This document shows positions 12,101 to 24,162 of a DNA stretch of 64,000 nt, one piece after another. A program made the position numbers and the translations under genes. This stretch comes from Gonium pectorale. Lineage: Eukaryota; Chlorophyta; Chlorophyceae; Chlamydomonadales; Volvocaceae. The notes beneath the pieces are model-generated. The model saw only the letters and a program-made list of their open reading frames with translations, did not search any database and was not told the origin of the DNA. How positions within the stretch are numbered: the first letter of the stretch is position 1; every line of letters starts with the position of its first letter. The DNA is taken from positions 1,215,840 through 1,279,839 of the forward strand of contig LSYV01000018.1 in assembly GCA_001584585.1 (NCBI GenBank). The letters run 5' to 3'.

Positions 12101-13268
12101 CTGGCTGCCACCCCGCCCCTCATCGTCCGTCCTGTCGCCTCACACGGCCGCTGCGACCTCCGGCCCGCCCCCCGCAGACATCTGGTCGGCGGGGATCGTC
12201 CTGTACGTGATGCTCTTCGCCCGCGCCCCCTTCGACGACCCGCTGGCCGCTACCGACAAGGCGCGTCGCGACGCCACCATGTCGCAGATCCTGCGCGGCG
12301 AGTGGACCGCGCCCGCCTCCATGCCCGTCACGCCCGAGTGCATGGACCTCCTGCGCGGCATCTTGTGTGCCGACCCCGCCCAGCGCCTCAGCCTGAGCGC
12401 CATCATGAGCCACCCCTGGTTCAGCGTGGGGCTGCCGCCCGCCGCGCTGACGATGAACACCGTTCTTGTACGACAGCAAACGGTTACGCCGCCGCCGTAC
12501 GAGCAGAGCGTGGAGGAGGTGAACGCAGTGCTGGCGGAGGCGAATCGGCGCGGCGGCGGAGGCCCCGGGGGCCCCGGCGGGGAGATGAGCGAATCAGGGT
12601 TCATGACCATGGTGGGTGGATGGGGGGTTGGAGGGGTTCAGGAGCAAACGGTTGACCATAACGCACTGGCTTCCATCTCAAGGCTCCCGTGGGGAGAGGA
12701 AGGGTTTAGAGCGAAGGGATGCGGTGGAGGAGGGGGTCGGGTGAGGCACAGGGGCAGCGGCAGGGCAGCTGGCAGGGCGTCCCGGCTGGAAGCGACTGGC
12801 CTAGGGGGAAGCGTGCGGTGGGACTTGGGGCAAGGCGGGGGACGGCAGGCAGGGGGCACCGAAGGAGCTGAGTAGTGCGGTTACGCGCTGGTCTCCGCAG
12901 GCTGGCAGCAATTCCGGCTTGCCCCCCATCACCGCAGGCCTCCACGCGTTGACGTGCGGCTGACGCACACGCACGCCAGCGTGTACCCGCCCGCCGCTCA
13001 CGCGCCCCATGCCCCCGATTTGATGCTGTGCTTGCATGCCCTCGCGCCCTGCCGCCTTCAGCGCGCGCCATCCTCTCCCGCTGCTGTGAGGGCGTTTGCA
13101 GCACCTTGTGAGCACCTGCTTTGAATGTCTTCCCCCACCCCCTGCCCCGCCCGGCTCCCTCAGATTGAGGATGAGCTGGAGGAGGAGCAGCGGCGGGGCA
13201 ACGCGCCCTACATGGTGGAAACCACGTACCAGCAGCAGGGGCACGGGCACGGCGCCGCCAGGCGCTAA
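9111..13268 (+). CDS. SnRK2-like Ser/Thr protein kinase A
   Basis: Proposed exons are 9111-9242, 9335-9425, 9537-9595, 9776-9855, 10412-10523, 11066-11243, 12178-12611 and 13164-13268. All phases close, giving 396 residues, the usual size for SnRK2. It should phosphorylate Ser/Thr on protein substrates. Landmarks are the Gly loop GSGAFGSV (23-30), K49 in VAVK, E65 in helix C, DFG at 177-179 and MAPE at 199-202. The run [20 protein letters not shown] resembles plant SnRK2. The catalytic loop reads NRDLKPEN (140-147), so the His of HRD is Asn while the catalytic Asp is kept. The tail after HPWF is acidic (IEDELEEEQ), as in SnRK2. Intron 6 contains the 704-nt gap 11257-11960. An extra small exon near 12901 cannot be ruled out. 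The next gene downstream is its paralogue. The substrate and the stress or nutrient pathway cannot be read from the sequence. Confidence 0.85.
11257..11960. other. Assembly gap (704 N)
   Basis: This run of N lies wholly inside intron 6 of kinase A. The exons on both sides join in phase (Gly-Asp codon), so no coding sequence needs to be missing. Confidence 0.95.
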
Positions 13269-16200
13269 GGCGCGGCGACGCGCACTCCGCCGCCGGCGCC
13301 GTCGGCGCTGCCTGTCTCCGCCGATGCCAGCGCCGGCAATGTTGACGTGCTGCCCTTGCATGCGTTCTGACGAGGGGCTGGCTTGAGGCTGTTCCGGCGG
13401 CCGGTGCCTTCTGGCGCTGCGCCGGGGGCCGGGGAGGCAGCTACTTGAGACGTCGGGGTTCGTTAACATGCAGTCCAGGGCGCCTGTTGAGGCAACCCTT
13501 GCGGTGCCGTGCAAAACAATAGTGGGCAAGGGTGGAGCAGTGTGCTTGGGAGGGGCTGGCGACATCGGGCCAAGTAGCGGCGGGGGTGGCAGCAAAGGCT
13601 GCGGCTGCACCTGAAGCGGTGACATCGGGCGCTTTGGGCCCGGGAGCGGGCAGGACTGCCGCAGGGGCCGGGCAAGCGCGGCGGCGGGAACGCTCGTGGT
13701 GGATCCAGACCAGCGGGCCTCCCGTCCCCACGCTCCCACCCCTGCCTGTAGCACAGAAGCACCGTTGCCGCTATTGCGGCCGCAGCCCCCTAGGGAGCAG
13801 TGCTGGACAGTGTGCAGAACTGCTCATTGCTCCTGACGCTGCGGCTGAGCGGCGGTGGTACGTCACTCTCCTCGCCTGGGGGGCCCTGGGCACATGCCCG
13901 TTCGCGGAGTGTGGCCCGGTGGGCCTTCGAGATTGGGATCTAGGGCGGCAGCTAGCAGGACCATTAGCGCGGGGGCGCAGCTGGGGCCAAGATCGAGCAC
14001 TTGCGGGGGCTGTGGGATTGTACGTGGGGTTCGAAGGGACTATTGGGTTCTGGGACGGGGCGGAGGGGACGTGAACGTGCGGTGCCCATGCCGTCAATCG
14101 GGCCCGGTTTGCTCGTGTTCGGCTGGGCTGTGGCGGCCTCACGGCAGCCTCCGCGTTAGCCCGCCCACCTCCCAATGGACGCAACTGTGGCGCTGCGTGC
14201 AAGGTCGCACGGCCCGCATGGACTGCGCCGGTATTGCGAGGCCGTCGCCGACGTGCGTGCGCGTAATTGGGTGGTGCATTTGTGGCGGTGCTGGGTGCGG
14301 TGGCGATGACCGTGCCCCCGGCAGGGGCTCGTGCGCAGGCGAGTGCGCGGCGGATATTGCGTTCGTGGGGGTTGTGTCTACGTGGGCAGCCTGGGCGGAT
14401 ATCTTTGCTTGGAGATGTAGCAACACGGCCAGGCCTTGCGGCGGCCCGATGTCACCTCAACACCTATTGTCAAGATGAAGAGCAGCACTCGTGCGGGCTT
14501 GATGGACGGTCCTCTCGGGCCGCACGCATAGCGTTGCTTCTTGGGTGTCGATTGGGGATTTGGAAGAAGGGCCCACTCGCATCACTGCCGTGCACGTTGT
14601 ACGGCCGGCAGGGGCAGGCACGTACGGTATCTTGCATTGCAGTACAGCGCTGCAGGGTAGAATTTGTTTTACGTGCCATACAGTCACTAAGCTCGCATTC
14701 GTACTAGGTCGTGCAGTGTGCGCGTGCTGGCGCAAATATATGCTTGGCGCTGCGCGGCCTAAGATTGACGGTTGTTTCGTGGATACATTTGTGCGCAGAA
14801 GCGGGCATGGTCGTGCGCTGCCATGGAGTGGTGATTAGCTGGGGATTGCGGGTACCGTACTGCCCGGATGCCCTTGCGCTGGATTGCTGGGCTGCGGGTG
14901 CACGGTTTTGCTCTGTGGATGGATTGCCGGGGGCGCATTAGCGCACTACGCTTGCTGCCCGGCCCCATGCACGGTGCATGCGTGCGGTGCGGTGCGGTGC
15001 ATGCGGCAGCCGACGTGCGATACCCGCTGCTCCCATGTCATGGGCCCAAAGGCGGCCGGATGGTGGCGTGTGGGTGGCAGTCCGCTCTGTGCGAGCGGGC
15101 GATTCCCTGGGAGCAAGATAGCGGCCAGTGCGTGCGGACTCGCGGTGTAAAACTCCCAGTGTCGGAAACCTCCCGACCACGCTTGTCCCGGTTCTTGCGT
15201 CTTGCATCCGGCGCAGCCTCCGCAGACGCACCGCACCGCACCGCACCCGGGCGCGCCCAAGGAGCCGGGGCGGGTGTGGGCGGCGCCGTTGCCGCCATCC
15301 GCGATCAGCCTGCCGGCCTCGGCGCTGCGGACGCTACGCGAGAGCGTGCGGAGCACTGAGTCCACCAAGCCGGACTTTAAGCGGTCCTTCAAGCCCCTAG
15401 ACTCACACGACTTGGACCTGAAACGGACGCTGGAACAGGGCATGGACACAGGGAAGATCCTGGCGAGGGTGGAGCCCGTAAGGGACGCCAAGGGGCTGCC
15501 GCGCGCAGACTACGTAACGTGGTGTGACTGTGCGGCGGGCTGCCCACGGCGCCCACGGGGTGGTACGAGCTGCACCCGGCGGCGGCGGCGCAGGACACGG
15601 GGGATCACAAGCATCCCTGGTGCTGGGGACGCTGCTGAGGGCACCATCAGGGCGGTCGCTTGGGACGAGGGGAACGTGTGGTCGACACGGGTGGGCGCAC
15701 AGCCAGGCTTGAACGCTATGGTTTCCTTGTCAACAAATGCCGGGCGCATAGCACGCGGTCCTTTGGAGCGGACCGCGGCTGCTTACCGGTCGGCTGACTT
15801 AGGCCAAGACAGGTCGGGCATTTGGTCTGCCCGCCACCGTGTTGTTGACCAACCCTATCACAAGCGAGCGGACCTTGCCCGCGGATGTACCCTGCCGGAG
15901 CTGGTGTGGCGCATAAGCATGGCGAGGAGCTTCATCAGCCCCGCCGTGGCGGGCGCACCTGCGCTACGAGCGCCCGCCTTGCCTTGTACCGACCCTCCTA
16001 CTGGTCACGCTGCACCTTCGGGTGACTCTATCCGTAGCGGTGGTCCTCTCTTTCTTTGCAGTTTCTTTTGCTGTCAACGAGATGCAAGGGGGGGAGATGC
16101 AAGGGTCGCGCCCGGCAGCCCTAGCGGTGGCTGGTTGTGGTCACGCGGACAGGCGGGGCGGGGTTGTTGCTGTCGGCGGGCAGTTTACCCCATGGACTCC

Positions 16201-17229
16201 TTACCTCACAGGATCGTGCTTGGGCTCTGGTGATTATGCACGGATGATGATTCAGTGGATAAGGAGTATGCGGCTATGTGACCACTGCGACCACGAGATC
16301 TCGTGCAAAGATGAGAATTTGTGTACTTTGTGCCAGGAGGCCAACTCTGGTGAACCTGGCTGGGGGGATGCCCTTTTACCTTCTGCGCCTCCCAGCTGCC
16401 TGGTCGCCTTCAAGAGCCCTGGAAGACCCAGACGCAAAGCGCGCTCACTGGCCACTTCCACGGGTGCGGCCGGGTGTAGCGGCGGCCGTCACGGGTAGCG
16501 AGGGCGGCGGCTGTCCGGCTGTTGGGGCTGATGTGAGGGTTATTCTGTCCCTTTTCCATGGCTTTTACCATGTTTCTTGATCTCCGCGTTGGCCTCTTCC
16601 TGTCTTCTACTTCTTCCCTAGTGTCCTGTGGGCATTTAGTGCGCGATCCCCTCCTTGCACGCGTGCTGCGGGTGCTGGTCGATTCCGTGGTGCGCTGGGG
16701 TCGGTTTGTCCCTCCTGTGTATCCGCCCTTCCTCGCCCCCTTTCCTGTGACCTTTCCCACAGAAGCAGATGGATCAGCCAGCCTTTGGGCAGCCAGGGAG
16801 CTGCAAGACGAGCCACCCTGCAGGGTGGCCGGTTACTGGAGGGCGTTACTGGTGTACATGAAAGTTCAGTGTGCAAGGTCACAGTATGGGAAGACCAGGA
16901 AGGGCGAACGCACGGGAGGGTAGAAATCCCGCGCTCAACCAGGAACTTAGGCCCGGTACTGTACAGCATGGTGCGCGCGCGGTGGAGTGTTCTTTCTGCA
17001 GCTTAAATTGTTTTGTCAGCCATGTGGATTCGGGTCCAAAGATGGGTGAAGTTTGGGAAGGAAGCGCAGGCATGGCGCAGTGGCAGCTTGGCTTGCGGCA
17101 CGTCTTCACACGTACGACACGATGCGACGTGCTCCTGCAAGGCGGTTGTGGTTTCCTGCCCTGGCTTGGTTAGCTACGTGTTTGGTCTCGTCCTTCTTGT
17201 CACTTGCTGTCCTGTTACCTGCAAATGGC
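13269..17229. other. Intergenic stretch between the two kinases
   Basis: About 4 kb with no family-level match. It contains an unassigned charged ORF piece at about 15250-15520, a pair of inverted GTGCG/CGCAC arrays around 14980-15250, and a plus-oriented, diverged copy of repeat family 1 at 15976-16074. The rest shows nothing I can support as a gene. Confidence 0.6.
15976..16074 (+). repeat. Dispersed repeat family 1, copy 2 (diverged)
   Basis: The order of elements is the same as in the other copies: cttgccttgtaccgaccc, cctactggtcacg, cttcgggtgac, then ctctttctttgcagtttctttt. The translation again contains a PTG.AAPSG...LFLCSF pattern. Confidence 0.65.
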
Positions 17230-20200
17230 ATGGCTGTCCCTAACCCGACCTTCGACCCGCTTTTAGGGGAGCCGTATCTAAGCAAAGTTAAGGACCTCGG
17301 CGCTGGTTCGTTTGGCAATGTCGCACTCTATCTTAGGCACGGGCTGGGCATCCCGCCTGAGGAGGTGGCGGTTAAATGCCTTCCAGTTCGCGTTGTGGAC
17401 TACACGATGGTGAAGAGGGAGGTCCGGAGCCACTGTTCGCTCAATCACCGTAAGACCTGTCGCCCAGAGGGATTCAGCAATGCTACCGCCGACGACGACC
17501 ATGGTGCGTGACCAGCCCCTGGCCCGCCCCAATTGCAGCCCATGTCATCCTCTTCAAACGCCTCGGGCTCACACCGGACCGCCGGTACCTCTACATGGTG
17601 GGGACCCGACCCCAACCTATCTGGTTGGGGGGTTGCCGCATGCTGGATGCGGACTGGGTCACAGACGTCGTGAAAGGGAGGTCGGATAAGCATGGGCTTT
17701 GGAGAGCTAGGGGCGCTGGGGGGGGGCCGCTGAAGGAGGGTCCGGCAGAGCCGGGGCAGGGCAGGCCAGGCCAGGGTCGGGCCAGTGCAAGGCTGCTAGT
17801 GGAGCTCGCTCAAAGGGAGACACACCCGCTGGGAACCGCTCTCAAAACACCTGCCCCGACCTCAGCCCCGGTGCCGCGCAAAGCAGCGCCTCAGTGCTCA
17901 TCCGTGTGCAGCCTAACTGTCGAGCGCAGGCCCCTCCGGCTTCCCCAGCCGACCGCCACTCACTCCCTGGGGGCTCCCGACGCCTGCCCTCTCGCGCCCT
18001 CGTTCTCTAAATCCTACCGATGCCCAGTTCATTGCCACCCTGCCCCCCTCCTCACCCCTACCTGCCTCAACCTCTTCCCTCCCCGTCACCCCCTGCGGTC
18101 CCCGCCTGCCAACCCAGATGATGGAGTACGCGGACCGGGGCGACCTGTTCCGGTACATCCAGGCCCGCCCGCGGCTGCCGGAAGGGGATGCGCGCTGGTT
18201 CTTCCAGCAGGTGAGGCGGCAGGGGGCTAGGGTGGAGGGCAGGAGCGGACAGGGGTCACGGAGGAGGGGCGTGCAAGGACGTTGTTGTAGAGATTGTGCG
18301 GGGCGCGGCGGGCTGTGGAGGCATGTTTGGCTGCACGGGTGGGAGGGACGAGGCTCCCAGGCGTCGGGGTGGGTGGGTGGGTGGGTGGGTCGCGGCGACG
18401 GTGGCATGGGCTGGAAGGGGCGGCGGCACGTGCCCTACCAGTCGTCTGTGCCGCCCGGGCGCCCCTGCACTCCCGCGTCAGAGTATCCGCACGTAGCTTT
18501 CCCATGCAGCCCACACACTGCAACATTCCCTCCATGCGATTCAGTGCTTCGCGTTGCGACCCGTTTCCCAACCCTGTGACCCCCCTGACGCCCCGCAGCT
18601 GATCCTCGCGCTAGATTACTGCCACCGGCGTGGCGTCGTGAACCGGGACCTCAAGCTGGAGAACCTGCTGCTGCGGAGCGCGGCGGACGACCCGGCCCCT
18701 CCAGGCCAAGTGGACCAGCCGCGCAGCCTGCACATCAAGGTGGCGGGTGAGGAACGAGGGCGGGGGGGGGGAGTGAGGGCAGAGGGGACGGAGGAGGGGG
18801 CGGGACGGCGGCGGGTCTTGGCGTAGTTGTAGCCGACCTGCGAAACTGCAACGTCAGCAACGAGCGAGCCGCGCTGCAGCGTACCTTTGGTGTGTCGGTG
18901 CAGATACCGTCGAGGGAAGGCGGAGGAAAGCCCATGCCCACCCATGCCCACCCGGGAATGGGGGCAAAGCCGGGCAGGTTGCGGGCGGCGGGGCGACGGG
19001 CGTGCAGCTTATTGCGCGGGTAGAGCGGGCGGGCAGGGCGGCAGCATCGAGAGGTTAACGATGCGGACGGGACGCGGAGTGGCGGGGTCCACGTTCGCTG
19101 CACCCGTCACCCTCACACTGCCCCTTCAAGCCCCGCGTGTTCTCCCTTCCGCTCAGATTTCGGGCTGTGCAAGACGGCGGTGACGTCGCTGCCCAAGTCC
19201 CGGGTGGGCACCCTCTACTACATGGCGCCGGGTGGGGTTGGGTGGGGCCGGGAGGTGGGGTGCGTCTGTGAGAGCCAGCAACGGCTGTACGATGCGTGGG
19301 GTGGGGGGTCGCGCTCATTTTGGTGAGCCCATCGGGCGAGCCTGGCGAGGTTACCGGTAAGCGTACCTTCGAGGGTTGTGGTGGAGCCGAGCCGGGCATG
19401 GGGTGTTGGGTTGTACCGGGTGAGGCACGGGGCTCGGCGTGCGTGTGTGTGTTGGGGAGGGGGTCCGCCAAGGTGGGTGAGGGGCCGAGCGAGGGGCCGG
19501 GCGTTGGCGCGGGGCGGGTGGGGGCGGGTGAGCGCGCAACGCAAACTAAGGCTCCGCAGTCTCAATCCCTCAAGCCGAAAAAACCGAAAACTGATGCTCC
19601 GCCGGCATTGCCCCACACGCGCAGAGGTGCTCAAGGCCAGCGCTGACCGGCCCTATGATGCGCGGCTCAGCGATATCTGGTCCGTGGGCTGGTGAGTCAC
19701 CGGTGGGAGGGAAGAGCGCATGCGGCATGCGGCATGGTGGGGAGTGGCAGGTAGGGACGGCGAGGGTGCTCGCCCTCCGGGCTTTCTCTGCACCCATTTG
19801 ACGTGAGATGCGCCGCCGTCTGCGGTGCGGCGGTGGCGCTGAGGCGGTGCACGCAGCAGCGGCCCTCCACCTTGCCGCCGGGTGCGTCGTTGCCGCCACG
19901 CCCTTCCACGCGCTACGCTCCCGGCAGACCGTCGCCTAGCGACTCCCCCCACACACACAATGCTATCGCCATGCACGGTGTATCGCCGCGCCGCTTCGCC
20001 GCCCCTGTGCCCCCGTGCTTCCATTTGCTCATAGCGGCGACGACCGACACCGCAAGCATGTGCCGCGGTGCATCTCCTCGGTGTCGCCGTGTTGCGGGGA
20101 GCCCTACGCGGGCCAGCTCACGGCGTCACGCATCCCCGCACTCCCACGACCAAGCACCGCCGTACTGCCGTACCGCCCCATGCACCCGCTTCGGTCCCTC

Positions 20201-22732
20201 GCGCGCTATCACGGCCCCTTTCGGCACCACCACCGTAGCTCATTTAGGTCACGGGGTCCTGCTCTGTCATTCGTCGCATTTGCGCTACGTCGCAGTACTC
20301 AACTCTGACATTCCTCGCTGTGCCCCTCCCCCGCCCTTTCCGCCGCTCCGCCTGGCGCGGCTTGCTTTCCCGGTGCTCGTAGGTGAGACAACGGTAGTCA
20401 GCGGGTCGGGGGGCTGGGTGGGCGGGGAGCCGGGAGACATGCACCAGCCCGCATGCGACGCACGTAGACTAGACTAAGCGCATCCCATCACGGCATTGCA
20501 TAGGGTCACCCCAGAGAGCATTCTGGGCCGCGTCGGGGGCTACGGTGGTGGTCGCCGCCGAACTAACATGCAGGGACATCACCCCTTCGACTGCCTCTGG
20601 AGCTGGGTCCTACATCGATGCTATCACTTTCGCGCTTACGCTCGTCGTATGCGTTTTCCTTTTCAACACATGCTATCCAGCCCTGTTTCCCCGCTCTCAG
20701 GCTGAGCATCCCCGACCTCTCCCTGCCCCCGCGCCGCCCTGCCCCCGCCATCGCCCCTCGCCCCTTTTTCCCTGCTCCCGGTTCCGTCCTTAAGACACCC
20801 CTCTCCCTTGCTTCCTTGCCGCAGCATTCTGTACGTGCTGCTGTTCAAGGCCTACCCGGTGGGTGGGTGGGTGGGTGGGAGGGTGGGTGGGGCCCTGCGT
20901 GCAGGGCGGCTGCGGGGCAGCTGCGGGGCAGCTGCGGGGCGGCCCAAGCCGTTGTACCCCCCCCCCGCCAGCCCGTCATCCTCTTCCTCCGCTGTACGCC
21001 CCATGCTTCGCAACCCCCACCCGCCCCCGACAGCGTTCCGTGCCTCGCATTTCCGTTCTCAAAAGGGGTGCGTCTGTCGGCATGCGCCCCACATCAGCAG
21101 CTCGGCAGCCCGCAGCCGGGCTACCCTCCCACCCGCACCGTGCCCCGTCGGCGCATCTGTGCTCCGCCAGGCCCCGACACCGCGACGCCACCCTGAGCAT
21201 CAGCGTTGCGCTCCCCTCCCAACTCCTAGGCCCCAACCTCGCCCACGCGCCCCCGCCCCGCCCGCCTGGCCCCGTCCCCAGTTCGGCACCATCTCGGACC
21301 GGGACAACCGCGCCCAGCGGGAGGCCGTCATCCGCCGTATAGCGTCCGCTGACTGGCAGCTGCCCGCCAACGCCGCCGTCAGCCCCGCCTGCAGGGACCT
21401 GCTGACGCGCATACTGGTGCCGGACCCCGCACAGGCAAGCCCCTGTGCGCCGGTGTTTGGGGCGGCAGGGGGGGGGAAGAAAGAAAGGGAAACGGGTCGC
21501 GTCGCGGACACCGACTCGCATACTCAGTAGAGGGAGTAATGGCGTTCTTGATGGCTGGCGACCTGCAAAACTTCGACGTTAGTGACGAGCGAGCAGCGCT
21601 GTGGCATACCTTCAAAGGTTGTATTCGCTGATAAAGCGCTGATAAATTTAAGGGGAGGCGGAGGAGACCCCAGGGGCGGGGCGGGAGAGGCAGGCATTAC
21701 GAGGATTGATTCCGCGGAGGGTATGCACCGGGAGGGAGTACTCACGCCCGCCTCGGTGTGTCTTGCACTGGACCCCGCCCTGCAGCCCACCGCCTGCCAG
21801 AGACCTGCACGGTTTGTGAAGCGCATGATTTACGGGCCCCCTCCGCCCCCTTTGCCAGCGCATTCGGACCCAGTGATTCGCAGCCCCCTTCCGTTCCCAC
21901 CGCAGGCCGTGCGTCGTAAGAGGCATGCCAGTGGAATAGGCCATTTCCGGGCATCAGGTTCGCCTTCCCCTTGCACCGCCCATCCCCCGGCCCAACCTTT
22001 ACCTATTCCCCCCGCCCCCTCCCCCCCGCCCCACCCCCCTGGCCCCTCAGCGGCTGCCCATGGAGGGCATCATGCGACACCCCTGGTTCCTGGAGGAGCT
22101 GCCCGAAGGGGCGCTGGACTTCAACGCGGCGCTGGTCGAGGAGCAGGCGGCCGATCCGCCCAGGTGGGGACAACTGCCGGCAGACTGGGGGGGAGCAACG
22201 TGGGCTGACGCGGGTGAGCATATGGCGTCGTCGTCGCGCACAACGCATGCCTGACGTGGATCAAGTGTGGTGGGGGCGAGTATGGACCTCCGCACCCGCC
22301 CCACCCGCCTGGCTTGAGGCCTGACAGCTGGCGGAGGCCAGTGCGTGGGTGATGCCGGTGTGCGCTGTCGCCCCCTGTCGTTGAGCACCTGCCGCCGGCG
22401 CTCGCTCGCCGCCCGCCGTGCCGGCCTGCGTCCGTAGGTGCGAGCAGACGCAGGAGGAGATCGACGCCATCCTGCGCCTGGCGGAGGACGAGCTGCACCC
22501 GCAGGGGATGGGGATGGGCGCTGGGGGCATGGGTCCGGGCGGCGCACTGGTCGGGCTGGGGGACCCGGGTGGCGACACGTACGCGTACGCGGGCGACAGC
22601 GGCATAGACGGGGAGATCGAGGAGCTGCACGCGGAGCACCCCAGCCTGTTCGAGGAGGGGCTGGGGGCGGGGCCGGGGGCAGGGGATACGGGGCCAGGGG
22701 GGCCGGGGCAAAGGGGGCCCGGCGGGGGTTAG
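17230..22732 (+). CDS. SnRK2-like Ser/Thr protein kinase B
   Basis: Proposed exons are 17230-17449, 17539-17597, 18118-18210, 18599-18746, 19157-19231, 19625-19691, 20825-20858, 21282-21434, 22051-22163 and 22438-22732. All phases close, giving 418 residues. Landmarks are the Gly loop GAGSFGNV (24-31), K49 in VAVK, E64, and DFG at 174-176. MAPE is split by an intron, and DIWSVGCILYVLLF and MRHPWF follow. As in kinase A, the catalytic loop has NRD (139-141) where HRD is usual. The C-terminal region is acidic and then Gly-rich (EEIDAILRLAEDE, IDGEIEELHAEHP), like the SnRK2 regulatory tail. Intron 8 appears to use a GC donor (cag|gcaagc at 21435). Introns 5 and 7 begin with G-tract repeats. The 59-nt exon encoding HVILFKRLGL...LYM has the same length and phase as in kinase A, so the two are tandem duplicates. 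Confidence 0.88.
18366..18391 (+). repeat. GGGT tandem run in intron 3 of kinase B
   Basis: Five or more gggt units in a row. It has the four-G-tract pattern of a G-quadruplex on the transcribed-sense strand. Confidence 0.75.
20568..20684 (+). repeat. Dispersed repeat family 2, copy 1
   Basis: It lies in intron 6 of kinase B. The core atcactttcgcgcttacgct is followed by cgtcgtatgcgtt, and it is preceded by ccccttcgactgcctc and gctgggtcctaca. The reverse complement of this stretch recurs at 30866-30918 and right of the gap at 45190. Confidence 0.8.
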
Positions 22733-24162
22733 AGGAGGAAGCGGAGGAGCACTTGGGCTCGTGGGGTTGTGCACACTGGCATTGGCATTGCGCGACCGAG
22801 CGGGTCGAAGCGGCGTTGTGGTGACTGCTACGCTGTGAATGCTGGGCACTGTGAGGTTGTGTGGAGGCAGTAGAGGGGGCCTGCGGGTGGTTGTTGGGGC
22901 AGGGTGGCGGTGGATGCCGCTGTGCACTTTCCGCAAGGAGCCGAGTGAGTGAGGGGGCCGACACAGTGCGGTGCTGAACTGGCACGGAGACCGCGGTGAA
23001 CGAGGGGCCGTGGCTGGGATACTGGTAGCTGGCTGTGGAAGAGCGCACTTTACTGCATAATGGTGTACATATTATACGGCAACAGTGTGCACTGCTCACT
23101 ACCTGCAGGAGGACCGGCTGCGCATTGCAGCAGTGCCGCTGCGCCCGAAAGCGGGCAGGCTGCACCGCTTTGGGTTGCGTGCTCCGGAGGGCACGGTGTG
23201 TGTGTTACGTCATGCGAATGTGCGTGCTTGTGGACAGGCTGCAAACAGGCTGCAAACAGACGAGCGAGGCAATGCAAACAGTCGAGCAGTCTGGTATTCT
23301 AGCCGGCAGCCAACAACCCATTGCGCATAGTACCCGCTACACGACCCCGCACACCACACGCATGGTGTGTGTGTGGTGTTACATCNNNNNNNNNNNNNNN
23401 NNNNNNNNNNNNNNNNNNNNNNNNNNNNNNNNNNNNNNNNNNNNNNNNNNNNNNNNNNNNNNNNNNNNNNNNNNNNNNNNNNNNNNNNNNNNNNNNNNNN
23501 NNNNNNNNNNNNNNNNNNNNNNNNNNNNNNNNNNNNNNNNNNNNNNNNNNNNNNNNNNNNNNNNNNNNNNNNNNNNNNNNNNNNNNNNNNNNNNNNNNNN
23601 NNNNNNNNNNNNNNNNNNNNNNNNNNNNNNNNNNNNNNNNNNNNNNNNNNNNNNNNNNNNNNNNNNNNNNNNNNNNNNNNNNNNNNNNNNNNNNNNNNNN
23701 NNNNNNNNNNNNNNNNNNNNNNNNNNNNNNNNNNNNNNNNNNNNNNNNNNNNNNNNNNNNNNNNNNNNNNNNNNNNNNNNNNNNNNNNNNNNNNNNNNNN
23801 NNNNNNNNNNNNNNNNNNNNNNNNNNNNNNNNNNNNNNNNNNNNNNNNNNNNNNNNNNNNNNNNNNNNNNNNNNNNNNNNNNNNNNNGTTTCTGGTTATC
23901 GTTTTTTTAAAGTACGGCAGGACTGTGACCCGTGGGCCCCGGTGAGGTGTTCACCTTCAAGATCAACGGCGTTCACTGCATTTCACAGTCTGCACTCATG
24001 ACTGGACTGTTGTAATTTGCGTCTGCTGTCTTGGAGTCTTGCTGTCTGCTCTTCGATCAGAGTTTACCAGTATCACAAGTTTAGCTCCTTAGCCCTATTC
24101 AATCTGTCTCTCACAGCGTGAGAACCTTCTTGCTCTAGGTCTGGGCAGCAGGCGATGACGTG
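22733..24162. other. Intergenic stretch with assembly gap 23386-23887
   Basis: This is the 3' flank of kinase B and the 5' flank of VPS25. No coding motif is seen. The 502-N gap interrupts it, and the sequence after the gap starts with gtttctggtt and a T-run. TGTAA occurs at about 24010. Confidence 0.6.

Noticed and set aside
10937..12875. Long open frames running through the N gap
   Set aside because: They are open only because N codons are not stops. Kinase A exons on both sides join across the intron.
12901..12963. Possible extra exon of kinase A after an acceptor-like ctccgcag
   Set aside because: The frame continuing from exon 7 reaches a stop, and no donor keeps the phase. Direct joining of 12611 to 13164 gives a sensible acidic tail.
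16250..16370. Cys-rich peptide (CDHCDHE...CTLC) that looks like a zinc-binding fragment
   Set aside because: It is very short, with no start, splice sites or further conserved residues. It is likely chance.
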